This document shows positions 25,403 to 38,759 of a stretch of 64,000 bases of DNA, piece by piece. The stretch is taken from the NCBI GenBank assembly GCA_025667525.1, contig CM046878.1:82046196-82110195 (forward strand). The letters run 5' to 3'. The notes under the pieces were generated by a model. That model was given only the letters and a program-made list of their open reading frames with translations, was not told where the DNA came from and ran no database searches. Position numbers and translations under genes: made by a program. Within the stretch, counting starts at the first letter, position 1, and each line of letters begins with the position of its first letter. Source of the stretch: Glebionis coronaria (lineage: Eukaryota > Streptophyta > Magnoliopsida > Asterales > Asteraceae).

Positions 25403-28400
25403 TTAGAAGAAGAATTTACGTAAATTGCTTGTGTGCCATGTTCGAGGGATTGCCTTTCCCTTCATGTCTTCTAGGACATATGTACCAGGGCGCCGTGACT
25501 CGATGATTTTGTATGGCCCTTCCCAATTGGGGTCCAGTTTCTTTTGACCAACTTGCCTACTTGCTTCGTTTTTTCTAAGGACAAAATCCCCAACTTTTAG
25601 GTGTGCAGGTCGTACTTTTTGATTGTAGTATCGTTCCGTTTGGCGTTTGTATCTTGCTTCGCGTAGTGCTGCTAATTCTCTCCTTTCTTCGAGCAACTCC
25701 AGGTTTAGTAGCAGGTCTTCTTTATTTAAGTTACTATCGAAGCATTGAACGCGGTATGTAGGAATCCCTATTTCTGGTGGCAGGACAGCTTCGGAGCCGT
25801 AAACCAAGCTGAACGGAGTGCAACCATTTCCGGTTCGAGCTGTAGTGCGATAGGCCCATAATACATTAGGTAATTCCTCCACCCATTGTCCCTGTGCCTT
25901 TCCAAGACGTGTTTTTAGTCCTTGAAGTAACGTTCGGTTGGTGACCTCAGTTTGACCGTTGGCTTGGGGGTGAGCGACCGAAGTAAACTGTTGTTTGATG
26001 TTGAGCTCCTTACACCAATCACGAAAAGGATTATCGGAGAACTGTTTTCCATTATCGCTGATTATGATTCCCGGGATGCCAAAATGACATACGATGTTGT
26101 TCCAAACGAACTTTAAAATTTTTTGTCCTGTTATTGTGGCTAATGGTTCTGCCTCAACCCACTTGGTGAAGTAATCAACAGCCACTACCAGGAATTTCAC
26201 ACGTCCCGGTGCCTCAGGAAATGGTTCGACGAGGTCGATGCCCCATTGGTAAAAGGGCCAAGGGCTGGAGATACTCGTCATGTCGCATTGCGGTTGTCGA
26301 ATAACAGGTGCATGCTCTTGGCAACTCTGACAGGTTTCAACTACTTTAGCTGCATCGCGATACATCGTAGGCCAATAGTATCCTATCCTTGCTGCTTTCC
26401 TGGCTATGCTTCGTGCTCCCGCGTGTGCTCCACATGACCTGAAATGAGCTTCCTGTAATACATAGGTTGCCTGCTCTGGACCTATGCACCGCAACCATGG
26501 TGTTAAGTAACCTTTTTTATACAAAATATCTTGTTTGATGGCGTATTGGGGTGCCTTTATCCTGATCCTTCGAGCACTGGTTGCGTCGGATGGCAGGTTC
26601 CCGGTTTTGAGGTATTCAATGATTGGATCCATCCACGTTTCTTCTTGCATTGTTGACGTGTTTACTTCATGGATATCGATACTCCTTTGTGTAACAACCT
26701 CCACCAGAACATTCTTTGTAAGGTGTGCGAACGAGGAGGAAGCCAACTTGCTGAGAGCATCCGCCCGTTTGTTTTTCGAACGCGGAACTTGTGTTATAGA
26801 AAACTTGTGGAAGTTATTCATTAGATGCTTCACCTTGGCTAGATATTGTCTCATTGATGCTTCGCGGGCTTCGTATGCACCTTTCACATGGTTAGTGATG
26901 AGTAAGGAGTCGCTAAAAACCTGTAAGTATTTAACATCAAGTCGGGTGGCTAACTCCAATCCTGCTATCAAGGCTTCATATTCAGCTTCGTTGTTGGATG
27001 CTGGGAATTCAAATCGGAGAGCATAAGTAACCTCTTTCCCGTATGGATCTGTCAAGATTAACCCTGCTCCAGAACCTTCATTGCTCGATGCACCATCTGT
27101 ATATAACGTCCAATGGGGTGGATCATCTTTTGAAGGTAGTGTTGTGCTGTCTTTGACTTCTTTTGGGGTATGGCTTCTTGAACATTCAACGACGAAGTCG
27201 GCCAAGGCTTGTCCTTTTATCGAGGAGCGCGGTTTATATGTGATGTCGTGTTCGCCTAATTCAATGGCCCACTTAGCGAGTCTTCCCGAGTTCTCAGGTT
27301 TGAGAAGAACTTGGCGAATTGGTTGATCTGTAAGGACACAAATTTGGTGGGCTTGGAAATATCGACGCAAACGTCTTGCCGTGTGTACTAACGCCAAAGC
27401 CAGTTTCTCTATGAGGGGGTAGTTCGTCTCTGGTCCTTGCAATGCTTTGCTCACGTAATAGATTGGCCTTTGAGTATGATCTTTGTCTGCCATAAGAACT
27501 GAACTTACGGCCTCTTGAGATGCCGCCAGGTATAATGTTAGCTGCTCTCCCGGTGTTGGTACAGTTAATGCGGGGAGGGAGTGAAGGTGCATCTTTAAAT
27601 CTTGGAAGGCAGCTTCAGCTTCCATGCTCCATTGAAAGTCCTTTTTGTTTATGCAACCTTTTAGCGTTTTAAAGAAAGGGAGTATCTTTTCTGCGGAACG
27701 TGCTAGGAAACGTCCTAAGGCAGCTAACCGACCGTTGAGGCTTTGTACTTCGCGGATGTTCCTTGGGGACACCATGTCTACAATGGCTTGTACCTTTTCT
27801 GGGTTGGCTTCGATTCCTTTCTTTGTGATCATATGGCCTAAGAACTGGCCTGTCTCTACTCCAAAAATGCATTTCTTCGGGTTTAGCTTCATATTGATGC
27901 GTCGCAAGGTATCAAATGTCTCTTCTATGTCGGTTATCATACTTCCCTCGTTTCTGCTCTTTATAACCATATCATCCACATAGATTTCTATGTTTCGACC
28001 TATTTGCTTAACAAATGCCTGATCAACTAAGCGTTGGTATGTTGCCCCTGCGTTTCTTAGCCCGAATGGCATTTTTTCATAACAAAATGTCCCATATTCT
28101 GTATGAAAAGCCATTTTTTCTTCATCTTCCTCAGCCATGCGTATCTGGTGGTATCCTTTGTACGCGTCTAGAAAACACTTGAACTTGAAACCGTCAAGGG
28201 ATTCAATCTTCTGATTGATTTCTGGAAGTGGGTAGCTATCCTTTGGGCAAGCTTTGTTCAGGCTTGTAAAGTCGATGCACATGCGCCAAGTGCCGTCATT
28301 TTTGCGTACCATGACTGGATTAGCTACCCATCGGGGAAAAAATACTTCTCTAACTATTCTTGCTTCTACTAGCTTCGCCACTTCTTGATTAATCGCTTCG

Positions 28401-30654
28401 TTTCGTTCTTTAGCCAGGACCCGCTTCTTTTGCCTAATCGGGAAGGTACGCGGGTGTATGTTTAACCTGTGTTCTGAGACTTCCCTTGGTATCCCTGTCA
28501 TATCAGACGGGGACCAAGCAAATATATCTTGATTGTCTTTCAAAAGTTGTCGCAGTTGTTGCGCTATTCTTGGCGGCAGGTCAGTACCAATAGTTACGGA
28601 TTGATCCGGATGCATTTTGTTGATAATGATCTTTTCTTTATGATCACCTTCCGCGCTTGATACGTTTGCTAATGTGTTGTCTCGTTCCCTTTTCCTGGTT
28701 ATGTGATGACACTCGTTTATCCTGTGTACTTCTCCGAGAACAGTGGCCACTCCTGATTCGATGGGGAACTTAATTAGCGAGTGAATTGTGGAGGCGATTG
28801 CGCCTAATTGCCTCATTCCCGGTCTTCCCAATATCACATTATAGGGCGAAGGGGCTCGTACAACCATAAATTCTACCATGACCCTTTTGTTGCCCCTTCC
28901 ACGGTAATCAAACATCGTCAGTGGCAAAGTTATGACCCCAATAGGCCATAAAAGTTGTCCAGCAAAACCAGCTAGGGGTGCTAGGGCTGGGTTCATCGTT
29001 GCTTTTTGCTCCTCGTTTAGCTGCTCGAAACAATGTTCGTACATGATTTCTGCTGAGCTCCCCCCGTCAACATAAACGCGATGAACGATGGTCCCTCCGA
29101 TGTCTACTTTAACGGTCAATGGATCTTCTCCGCTATTGTTATTTGGTGTTGGGTCATTGTTGGAGAACGTAATCTCTAGACTCGGTTGCCTGATCCCCTC
29201 TGTTCTGGTGGACTGAGGCTGCATCGCTGTTTTAATCATCAGTATCTCACCTTTTAGGTCTCTTGATTTCTCACCTTTTTGTGCCCATTCAATTTGACCT
29301 TTTCCTTGATCTGCAGCTCGTGACGTGTCTATGGGTTGGTTACTATTATGGCTTCTTGCACCCTTTGCGAGATGGCTCAAACGACCATTCCTAATACATG
29401 CCTCAATTTCCTTGCGCAGGTCGATACAACTATTTGTATCATGGCCATGATCCCCATGAAATTCACAGTATCGCGTTCGGTCCCTTCGGTTGGGAGGTGA
29501 GAACATTCGCGGAGGGGGTCGGAGAGCAGCCTTTCCTTCTGTCGTTGCATAGATTTCTGCCGGCGACTTAAGTAAAGGTGTAAAAGTGGGGTTTTGGTGG
29601 TTACTGCGAGGATTTGGCCTATAGTTGGTGCGAAGGACATGTTTGTCTCTGTGCCGTTTGTATTAGTCTCGGGAGTGTTGGCTATGTCTGTTATCTGTGG
29701 GTCCTCTCTTTGACTCTCGCATGCGATTTTCGGTATTGGCTTCTTCAGCCCTTATAAAGTTATTGACTGATATGAATAATTCCTCCATTGATGAGGGTGG
29801 TTGGGCGATGAGATCTTTGAAGAGTCTTCCAGGACGGAGACCACTAATAAAAGCTCCTGTGAGCATATCGTCTGATCGGTCTGTCATGTGAAGCGTTTCT
29901 TTTCCAAATCTCTCTAGGTAACTGCGTAAAGATTCGTCGTGACGTTGTCGGATCCCAAGAATTTCAGCTTGAGTTTTTTGAAAACGCCTTTGTTGCAAAA
30001 AATTTGAACGGAATTTATCTCTAAGTTCATGAAAACCATCTATGCTTCCCGGCATTAGGTTGTCGTACCAAAACCGTGCTGCTCCACTTAGCGTGATATG
30101 AAAAAAACGACACCATGCAGGTTCGGGGAGCTTGTGTACATCTATGGTTCCCATGAATACCGTGAGATGATCATCGGGATCTGACAACCCATCGTACATT
30201 GTCAGGTTTGCTGGCACCTTCAGCCCGTCTGGCATGTCATAATCTTTTATTCTTTTAGTAAAAGGAGATGCCACCAAATTACGCACGCTCTTTTCTACCT
30301 CTTTAAATAGGAATGGTTCGTTATAGAATTCATGACTCGCCGGTTTTTGCTTCACAAGACCGTTTGATTCGCCTTTATCAGGGGTGACTCCTGCCAGGGT
30401 TATTTTCAGGGGTTGACTGGTTCGCGTGTCCCTCTCGGATGTTTTTGGGTCGGGGTTTGCAAGTGCTCCTTCAGATTCAGACTGCCATGGCTCGATGATG
30501 GGATGCTCCTCATTAGGCTCATTCACTAGTGGCCTTGGGGTACTTTCTTTCTTTTTTGTGGAAAAGGCTGTGTACATAGCGTTGATTTGTTCAAAGTTTT
30601 GCACAACAAACTGCATGATAGGGTCTCCAGTCGTTCCTTCAGTTTGTCCCCCAA
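25403..30654 (-). pseudogene. Tat gag-pol polyprotein, copy 2 (5' truncated, one nonsense codon)
   Basis: One frame from the inverted junction to the stop at 25403. The product lacks only about 41 N-terminal gag residues relative to copy 1. The single lesion I find is TAA at 29663-29665 (minus strand), a Gln codon in copies 1 and 3, just after the gag core. Everything downstream is open: CCHC-like knuckle, DGGSS protease, RT with YVDD, RNase H, second RNase H, and integrase with its zinc region, WGIDLV, SDNGKQF and the downstream Glu in NGQTEVTNR. The C-terminal tail ends RKFFF. Minor substitutions include Gly to Glu after WGIDLV. It is the best preserved pol in the window but has no LTR, primer site or promoter upstream. 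Confidence 0.88.
30652..30654. other. Head-to-head inversion breakpoint (CAA microhomology)
   Basis: Left of here the sequence is gag of copy 2 on the minus strand (residue ~42 region); right of here it is gag of copy 3 on the plus strand (residue ~375 region). Both parental sequences contain CAA at the join, so the exact break is ambiguous by three bases. Confidence 0.85.
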
Positions 30655-33600
30655 AGACAAACATGTCCCTCGCACCAACTATAGGCCAAATCCTCGCAGT
30701 AACCACCAAAACCCCACTTTTACACCTTTACTTAAGTCGCCGGCAGAAATCTATGCAACGACAGAAGGAAAGGCTGCTCTCCGACCCCCTCCGCGAATGT
30801 TCTCACCTCCCAACCGAAGGGACCGAACGCGATACTGTGAATTTCATGGGGATCATGGCCATGATACAAATAGTTATATCGACCTGCGCAAGGAAATTGA
30901 GGCATGTATTAGGAATGGTCGTTTGAGCCATCTCGCAAAGGGTGCAAGAAGCCATAATAGTAACCAATCCATAGACACGTCACGAGCTGCAGATCAAGGA
31001 AAAGGTCAAATTGAATGGGCACAAAAAGGTGAGAAATCAAGAGACCTAAAAGGTGAGATACTGATGATTAAAACAGCGATGCAGCCTCAGTCCACCAGAA
31101 CATAGGGGATCAGGCAACTGATTCTAGAGATTACGTTCTCCAACAATGACCCAACACCAAATAACAATAGCGGAGAAGATCCATTGACCGTTAAAGTAGA
31201 CATCGGAGGGACCATCGTTCATCGCGTTTATGTTGACGGGGGGAGCTCAGCAGAAATCATGTACGAACATTGTTTCGAGCAGCTAAACGAGGAGCAAAAA
31301 GCAACGATGAACCCAGCCCTAGCACCCCTAGCTGGTTTTGCTGGATAACTTTTATGGCCTATTGGGGTCATAACTTTGCCACTGACGATGTTTGATTACC
31401 GTGGAAGGGGCAACAAAAGGGTCATGGTAGAATTTATGGTTGTACGAGCCCCTTCGCCTTATAATGTGATATTGGGAAGACCGGGAATGAGGCAATTAGG
31501 CGCAATCGCCTCCACAATTCACTCGCTAATTAAGTTCCCCATCGAATCAGGAGTGGCCACTGTTCTCGGAGAAGTACACAGGATAAACGAGTGTCATCAC
31601 ATAACCAGGAAAAGGGAACGAGACAACACATTAGCAAACGTATCAAGCGCGGAAGGTGATCATAAAGAAAAGATCATTATCAACAAAATGCATCCGGATC
31701 AATCCGTAACTATTGGTACTGACCTGCCGCCAAGAATAGCGCAACAACTGCGACAACTTTTGAAAGACAATCAAGATATATTTGCTTGGTCCCCGTCTGA
31801 TATGACAGGGATACCAAGGGAAGTCTCAGAACACAGGTTAAACATACACCCGCGTACCTTCCCGATTAGGCAAAAGAAGCGGGTCCTGGCTAAAGAACGA
31901 AACGAAGCGATTAATCAAGAAGTGGCGAAGCTAGTAGAAGCAAGAATAGTTAGAGAAGTATTTTTTCCCCGATGGGTAGCTAATCCAGTCATGGTACGCA
32001 AAAATGACGGCACTTGGCGCATGTGCATCGACTTTACAAGCCTGAACAAAGCTTGCCCAAAGGATAGCTACCCACTTCCAGAAATCGATCAGAAGATTGA
32101 ATCCCTTGACGGTTTCAAGTTCAAGTGTTTTCTAGACGCGTACAAAGGATACCACCAGATACGCATGGCTGAGGAAGATGAAGAAAAAACGGCTTTTCAT
32201 ACAGAATATGGGACATTTTGTTATGAAAAAATGCCATTCGGGCTAAGAAACGCAGGGGCAACATACCAACGCTTAGTTGATTAAGCATTTGTTAAGCAAA
32301 TAGGTCGAAACATAGAAATCTATGTGGATGATATGGTTATAAAGAGCAGAAACGAGGGAAGTATGATAGCCGACATAGAAGAGACATTTGATACCTTGCG
32401 ACGCATCAATATGAAGCTAAACCCGAAGAAATGCATTTTTGGAGTAGAGACAGGCCAGTTCTTAGGCCATATGATCACAAAGAAAGGAATCGAAGCCAAC
32501 CCAGAAAAGGTACAAGCCATTGTAGACATGGTGTCCCCAAGGAACATCCGCGAAGTACAAAGCCTCAACGGTCGGTTAGCTGCCTTAGGACGTTTCCTAG
32601 CACGTTCCGCAGAAAAGACACTCCCTTTCTTTAAAACGCTAAAAGGTTGCATAAACAAAAAGGACTTTCAATGGAGCATGGAAGCTGAAGCCGCCTTCCA
32701 AGATTTAAAGATGCACCTTCACTCCCTCCCCGCATTAACTGTACCAACACCGGGAGAGCAGCTAACATTATACCTGGCGGCATCTCAAGAGGCCGTAAGT
32801 TCAGTTCTTATGGCAGACAGAGATCATACTCAAAGGCCAATCTATTACGTGAGCAAAGCATTGCAAGGACCAGAGACGAACTACCCCCTCATAGAGAAAC
32901 TGGCTTTGGCGTTAGTACACACGGCAAGACGTTTGCGTCGATATTTCCAAGCCCACCAAATTTGTGTCCTTACAGATCAACCAATGCGCCAAGTTCTTCT
33001 CAAACCTGAGAACTCGGGAAGACTCGCTAAGTGGGCCATTGAATTAGGCGAACACGACATCACATATAAACCGCGCTCCTCGATAAAAGGACAAGCCTTG
33101 GCCGACTTCGTCGTTGAATGTTCGAGAAGCCATACCCCAAAAGAAGTCAAAGACAGCACAACACTACCTTCAAAAGATGATCCACCCCATTGGCTGTTAT
33201 ATACAGATGGTGCATCGAGCAATGAAGGTTCTGGAGCAGGGTTAATCTTGACAGATCCATACGGGAAAGAGGTTACTTATGCTCTCCGATTTGAATTCCC
33301 AGCATCCAACAACGAAGCTGAATATGAAGCCTTGATAGCAGGATTGGAGTTAGCCACCCGACTTGATGTTAAATACTTACAGGTTTTTAGCGACTCCTTA
33401 CTCATCACTAACCATGTGAAAGGTGCATACGAAGCCCGCGAAGCATCAATGAGACAATATCTAGCCAAGGTGAAGCATCTAATGAATAACTTCCACAAGT
33501 TTTCTATAACACAAGTTCCGCGTTCGAAAAACAAACGGGCGAATGCTCTCAGCAAGTTGGCTTCCTCCTCGTTCGCACACCTTACAAAGAATGTTCTGGT

Positions 33601-34899
33601 GGAGGTTGTTACACAAAGGAGTATCGATATCCATGAAGTAAACACGTCAACAATGCAAGAAGAAACGTGGATGGATCCAATCATTGAATACCTCAAAACC
33701 GGGAACCTGCCATCCGACGCAACCAGTGCTCGAAGGATCAGGATAAAGGCACCTCAATACGCCATCAAACAAGATATTTTGTATAAAAAAGGTTACTTAA
33801 CACCATGGTTGCGGTGCATAGGTCCAGAGCAGGCAACCTATGTATTACAGGAAGCTCATTCGGGTCATGTGGAGCACACGCGGGAGCACGAAGCATAGCC
33901 AGGAAAGCAGCAAGGTTAGGATACTATTGGCCTACGATGTATCGCGATGCAGCTAAAGTAGTTGAAACCTGTCAGAGTTGCCAAGAGCATGCACCTGTTA
34001 TTCGACCACTGCAATGCGACATGACGAGTATCTCCAGCCCTTGGCCCTTTTACCAATGGGGCATCGACCTCGTCGGACCATTTCCTGAGGCACCGGGACG
34101 TGTGAAATTCCTGGTAGTGGCTGTTGATTACTTCACCAAGTGGGTTGAGGCAGAACCATTAGCCACAATAACAGGACAAAAAATTTTAAAGTTCGTTTGG
34201 AACAACATCGTATGTCGTTTTGGCATCCCGGGAATCATAATCAGCGATAATGGAAAACAGTTCTCCGATAATCCTTTTCGTGATTGGTGTAAGGAGCTCA
34301 ACATCAAACAACAGTTTACTTCGGTCGCTCACCCCCAAGCCAACGGTCAAACTGAGGTCACCAACCGAACGTTACTTCAAGGACTAAAAACACGTCTTGG
34401 AAAGGCACAGGGACAATGGGTGGAGGAATTACCTAATGTATTATGGGCCTATCGCACTACAGCTCGAACCAGAAATGGTTGCACTCCGTTCAGCTTGGTT
34501 TACGGCTCCGAAGCTGTCCTGCCACCAGAAATAGGGATTCCTACATACCGCGTTCAATGCTTCGATAGTAACTTAAATAAAGAAGACCTGCTACTAAACC
34601 TGGAGTTGCTCGAAGAAAGGAGAGAATTAGCAGCACTACGCGAAGCAAGATACAAACGCCAAACGGGACGATACTACAATCAAAAAGTACGACCTGCACA
34701 CCTAAAAGTTGGGGACTTTGTCCTTAGAATAAACGAAGCAAGTAGGCAAGTTGGTCAAAAGAAATTGGACCCCAATTGGGAAGGGCCATACAAAATCATC
34801 GAGTCACGGCGCCCTGGTACATATGTCCTAGAAGACATGAAGGGAAAGGCAATCCCTCGAACATGGCACACAAGCAATTTACGTAAATTCTTCTTCTAA
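30653..34899 (+). pseudogene. Tat gag-pol polyprotein, copy 3 (three nonsense codons, one frameshift)
   Basis: Begins in frame at the inversion join (KDKHVPRT) with no native start. Lesions in order: TAG at 31103-31105 (Glu elsewhere), TAA at 31346-31348 (Gln, after the protease), TAA at 32282-32284 (Gln, a few codons before the YVDD of RT), and a lost T near 33860 at the start of the integrase zinc region. After that the frame continues to 34899 with the integrase catalytic Asp, Asp and Glu positions and the RKFFF tail. In the second RNase H the conserved Asp of RADALSK is Asn (about 33542). This is the most damaged of the three pol copies. Confidence 0.88.
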
Positions 34900-36215
34900 A
34901 AACAGAGAACGAACGAAAAATGCTCGCAACAAAGTACCATGTGTTCAATAAATTTACAATATATATACTTGTAAAAAAAATAAAAAAAATTGTTGCATCT
35001 GTGATAAAATAAAGGTACTTTGAGCAATGCTTTTTGTGCAACCTATTTCCCACGAGTGTCCCAATGATAAAAGGGAAAACAAGTTTAAACGCTAGCGATA
35101 ATAATATCCCGACATAAATAGGGATAATATCTACATGACGAAAATAGATGGCGCCAAAAGTATGTATATTTACACATGCGGAAATCTCTCGAGTAAGAAA
35201 ACGGGTAGTGCAAATACATGAAAGTAAACTAGCTTTGTAACGTTCGAACGAATGTAAAAAAGTAAACTTATGTCCCAACGTGAAATCAAGTATCAATTGA
35301 CAAAGCAACATAAAAAAAAGACTTAAACATATCATAATGCACTCTTTGAGAAACTAGTGAGTGTGCACAAAAGCGCTTTTTGCCAACTTTATCAAATGGC
35401 ATCTAAAAGTCATGATTTGTAACATATATTTTTTACATTATGGAAAGTACAAACAAAACATACATAAAAAATATATAATTATGACCAATCTTATACTATT
35501 CTAAATTCAACTACATGCATACTAACTACATCTTTACATTATTATTCCTTATCGAACGAGGAAAAATGTTTAAGGATACTATACTCTTAGCAACATGCAT
35601 ATTCGAATGAACACACGATCTCAGTAGAATGGGAGATAAAAAAATATGATTCTACATATAAGTTTCTTCAAGCGTCATGCTTCCAATGGCGTCTCATCTT
35701 AAAACCAACTCACAACACATGTTTGTCTAATCACATGATTTTTCAAAGCAACAAATGTTGTCAAATTACTGATTTTCAATAGAGAAATCAGATAACAATG
35801 CATGGGCACATCTGTGCTAAATAAAATAGTGAAAGCACATATCAAGCGATTATAAACATGTATGACTATCCAACAAACATGTTATGGAAAAATAAAATGG
35901 ACACAAGCAAATTTACAAAAGCATGATTAATATTTTACATACAGTGAAGTTGATGATCCTTGGAATACATCATAAAAGGTATAGTACCTTATAATACCTT
36001 GAACACAATACTGCATAACAAAACTTCCACAGTTTCGTTACAAACAATACCTTATGTTCACGGACCATAACATACATACAATACCATCCGTACCACAGTC
36101 TCCGAAAGCACAACATTCAGACTCGTGATCCCACCGGGCGAACAAGTTACTTAGACAGATTTATTGCACATCTTCTCTCCATCCACATACAAAACGCAAA
36201 ATATTAGCAAGAGGT
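34900..36215. other. Non-coding convergent tail of Tat copy 3
   Basis: Inverted counterpart of 10257-11533 plus the bases after the nested insertion. It lies between the pol stop and the accessory gene stop. No gene seen. Confidence 0.6.
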
Positions 36216-38483
36216 TTATAGTGCCAAAGGAGCAGCCGGCATGTTGCTTGATTCTTCACTAAAACTTTCACCATCTGAGCATAAAACGCAGCGAAGCAGT
36301 TTGGGGGAGAGCATCGGGTCACTAACGACTTCACTCACACATCTCCATTCGGTACGTTTCAGCTCATCGATAATAGCCTCGATTTTTTGTGCTAGGATTG
36401 GGTCATAATCATGAGGACCTTCATTAACCACCGGGTTAGACCCGGTGCCATGCGCCTCACTTTTCCCTACATCCTTTCCAAATCCCATTATGATAATCTC
36501 CAACTTTGATAGTACCTGTGCAAATTGATCACTATACATTACCCTTGATACCATGCGCGGAATAGCGTCCTGCATAACCTACATTAAATCTCGCTGCAAG
36601 ACATCGTACTTATCACTTATATCCTTATTTTTGGTACGAAGACAATCTATGTCATACTTTTTAACCTCCAAAGCTGCTTGAGTAGCATGAAGATCTGACT
36701 CGCGCCAGCGAACGACACTAGACATCCCTTCACAGCGGCTGGAGACGACCTCCAAGTCCTTCTTTAACAACTCAACCATGGAAAAGAGATCTGCCTGGGA
36801 CGCCTTCAAAGCAATACTTTGTTGGTTTAACTCATTAAACAACGCTTGCTGCTCGATTTGAGCCTTTTCCACAACAGCTTTTTCTTCACACAAGATCCTA
36901 TATTGCACTAATAAATCCTCATAACGACGCTGAATAGTGACCCCCATCCTCAACATTTCCACCAAGTCACGACGGCTATCGACGTTAACGCTATGTGATA
37001 ACGATGCGTCGCGCCCTTCGTTTTTCCCAGTTAACATAACCTTATTCAAAAAGTCACCTATTGCAGCACAATCAATTTCCGGTTCACCACTCGATAGAGG
37101 GCGATAAGCCCGAGAATTTTCCGCACCAACAGCTTGTTGTTGGTAATAAATGTTACCCAAGTTACAACCAACAGGTGGTTGCTCGTCATTTAGAGGAAAA
37201 AGATCACCTGACCCTATTTGGCCGAGTTGGTTTAACATGTCATCAATACCTATCGTCAAATCTTCATTTAACCCCAGAAGTGATTGACCCTGTTCTATGC
37301 TAATCTCAGATTCAAGCGGGGGAAAAACAATACCTCCTGGCATAGATACTAGGTCAACACTCTCTTGCACCTTTGCGATAGGCATAAGGTCGGGACCAGC
37401 ACATGTTGTTGCCACTGCTTGATGGCAACCAACCTCGTATCCACCCTTCTCATCTTCCAAAACGGGCCGACACCTTTTTTCAAAGAGTTAAGGCCAACGT
37501 TATTGTCAACAGCCTCGAGTCCAGATGACGATGGAATATGCACCGCCGTCCCACCTTTTAATGGCATACCAACGTCAGGTTGGACAGCCGCATCTCCGCC
37601 TCCATAGGGCTCCCATTTCTTTAAAATGAGAATATGTTGAGAGGGATTAACATTTGTAAGATACCCAATAAGCCCAACATCTGCATGTTAAATTACGAAT
37701 AATAAAATCATGACCAAACACAAATAATCATGCGAACAAAAAAATACTAAATAAATCAAATTAAAAAGAAAAAAAAGAAAAAAAAAGAGAAATATCCGTA
37801 CCATGATCGCCCTCCATGAAACATGGTTCGTAATCTCTATACGGCCAATTATTGCTCAACCCACCAGCAGCCAATGCCCCATCTGGAAAGTTATGACTAT
37901 ACACAACATGTTCTTCCAACGAACTAATTTGTTCACGTAATGCAACAGTCAACCTGGGGCACGCATCAGATCTTACGGTTCCCTCACCAAACTGCATGGA
38001 AGGAAAAGGATGCTTCCTTATCCAGAAGAATTTAGTTTGCCATCGGTTCAGGTGCACTTTCAATCCTCCAAAAATTAATTTTCGTTGTGGGCGGGAAGTA
38101 AATGTGAACCACCCGTGGCTAGCAGATAAATGGTAAAAACAACGAAATAAAGCCAAAGTAGGAACTATGTGCACAGCGCGACAATGAAGCTCAAAGCATA
38201 GAATCTTGTGATAACCATCTGGGCAAAGTTGTGAAATATGAAACCCATAACTTGACAACACCTCCATCAGCAAAGAAGAAACGGGGAAGCGTAAACCCGC
38301 CTCTAAAAAGTTTTGATAGATGCCCACCATACCGTTAGGGGCATTCATAATCCCTATCGAAGCATACGGAGCTATGGCATCTAAGTGGCCGGGAAGATTA
38401 TACTTAAGGCATAAGTTCTTCACATCCTGAGCCGATAGCTCCGATCCAACAGTATGTATGGTATTTACGTTTTTACAGCTCAT
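36216..38483 (-). pseudogene. Antisense accessory gene of Tat copy 3 (two exons, frameshift and stop)
   Basis: Exon 1 runs 38483-37802 (227 residues plus one base) and begins MSCKNVN; the intron is 37681-37801; exon 2 runs 37680-36216 and ends APLAL. After splicing, exon 2 reads in frame (DVGLIGYLTN...), which supports the intron model. Two lesions follow: an A-run near 37474-37479 is one base shorter than in copy 2, and a Trp codon is TAG at about 36577-36579 (copy 1 has TGG). Exon 1 carries the PF04195-like core; exon 2 carries a Leu/Lys/Glu-rich coiled coil at about 36600-36900. The gene is antisense to pol and convergent with it, with a TATA box 56 bases upstream of the ATG. Function unknown. 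Confidence 0.7.
37681..37801 (-). other. Predicted intron in accessory gene (copy 3)
   Basis: 121 bases, GTACGG donor and ATGCAG acceptor on the minus strand. Phase 1 joins exon 1 to an open exon 2 frame. Conserved with copy 2. Confidence 0.65.
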
Positions 38484-38538
38484 TTAGAGAGATAGTAAGG
38501 TGCGCATAAGACATATCCCAATCTCAATCTATATGTAC

Positions 38539-38546
38539 TATTTATA
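38539..38546 (-). promoter_or_regulatory. TATA box of accessory gene (copy 3)
   Basis: TATAAATA on the minus strand, at the same distance from the ATG as in copy 2, and outside the LTR. Confidence 0.6.
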
Positions 38547-38745
38547 CTAGACTTCAAGGCAAAGAAACTAGCACAAGATAGAACTTGGTATTATTTTTAG
38601 ACTAGGCCTAGAACTAGACCTAGCAAAGAGATAATATTAACTTTTCTTTATCCCAGTTGAAATGATTGCATAATAGATTCCTTTTAGAGACCCAAAAATG
38701 AAAATGATTAATTTAAGCCTATGCATGTATCTTCGATATCATACA

Positions 38746-38759
38746 CACGCTAGAGGGCT
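38746..38759 (+). other. Candidate polypurine tract of Tat copy 3
   Basis: CACGCTAGAGGGCT directly before the LTR. Only GAGGG is purine-pure, so this is placed by position rather than by strength. Confidence 0.4.

Larger units (their letters stand above)
7163..30654 (-). mobile_element. Tat-lineage retrotransposon, copy 2 (5' end lost, nested insertion)
   Basis: Reads on the minus strand from the head-to-head junction (30654) through most of gag and all of pol (to 25403), a 13.8-kb nested element (11534-25359), the non-coding tail, the oppositely oriented accessory gene (7996-10256) and the 3' LTR (7163-7719). The 5' LTR, primer site and first ~41 gag residues are missing, cut off by the inverted junction with copy 3. 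Without the nested element it is about 9.7 kb. Confidence 0.85.

Noticed and set aside
30587..30709. Open frames crossing the head-to-head junction in both directions
   Set aside because: Their N-termini are inverted sequence from the other copy. The Met codons are accidental products of the join.
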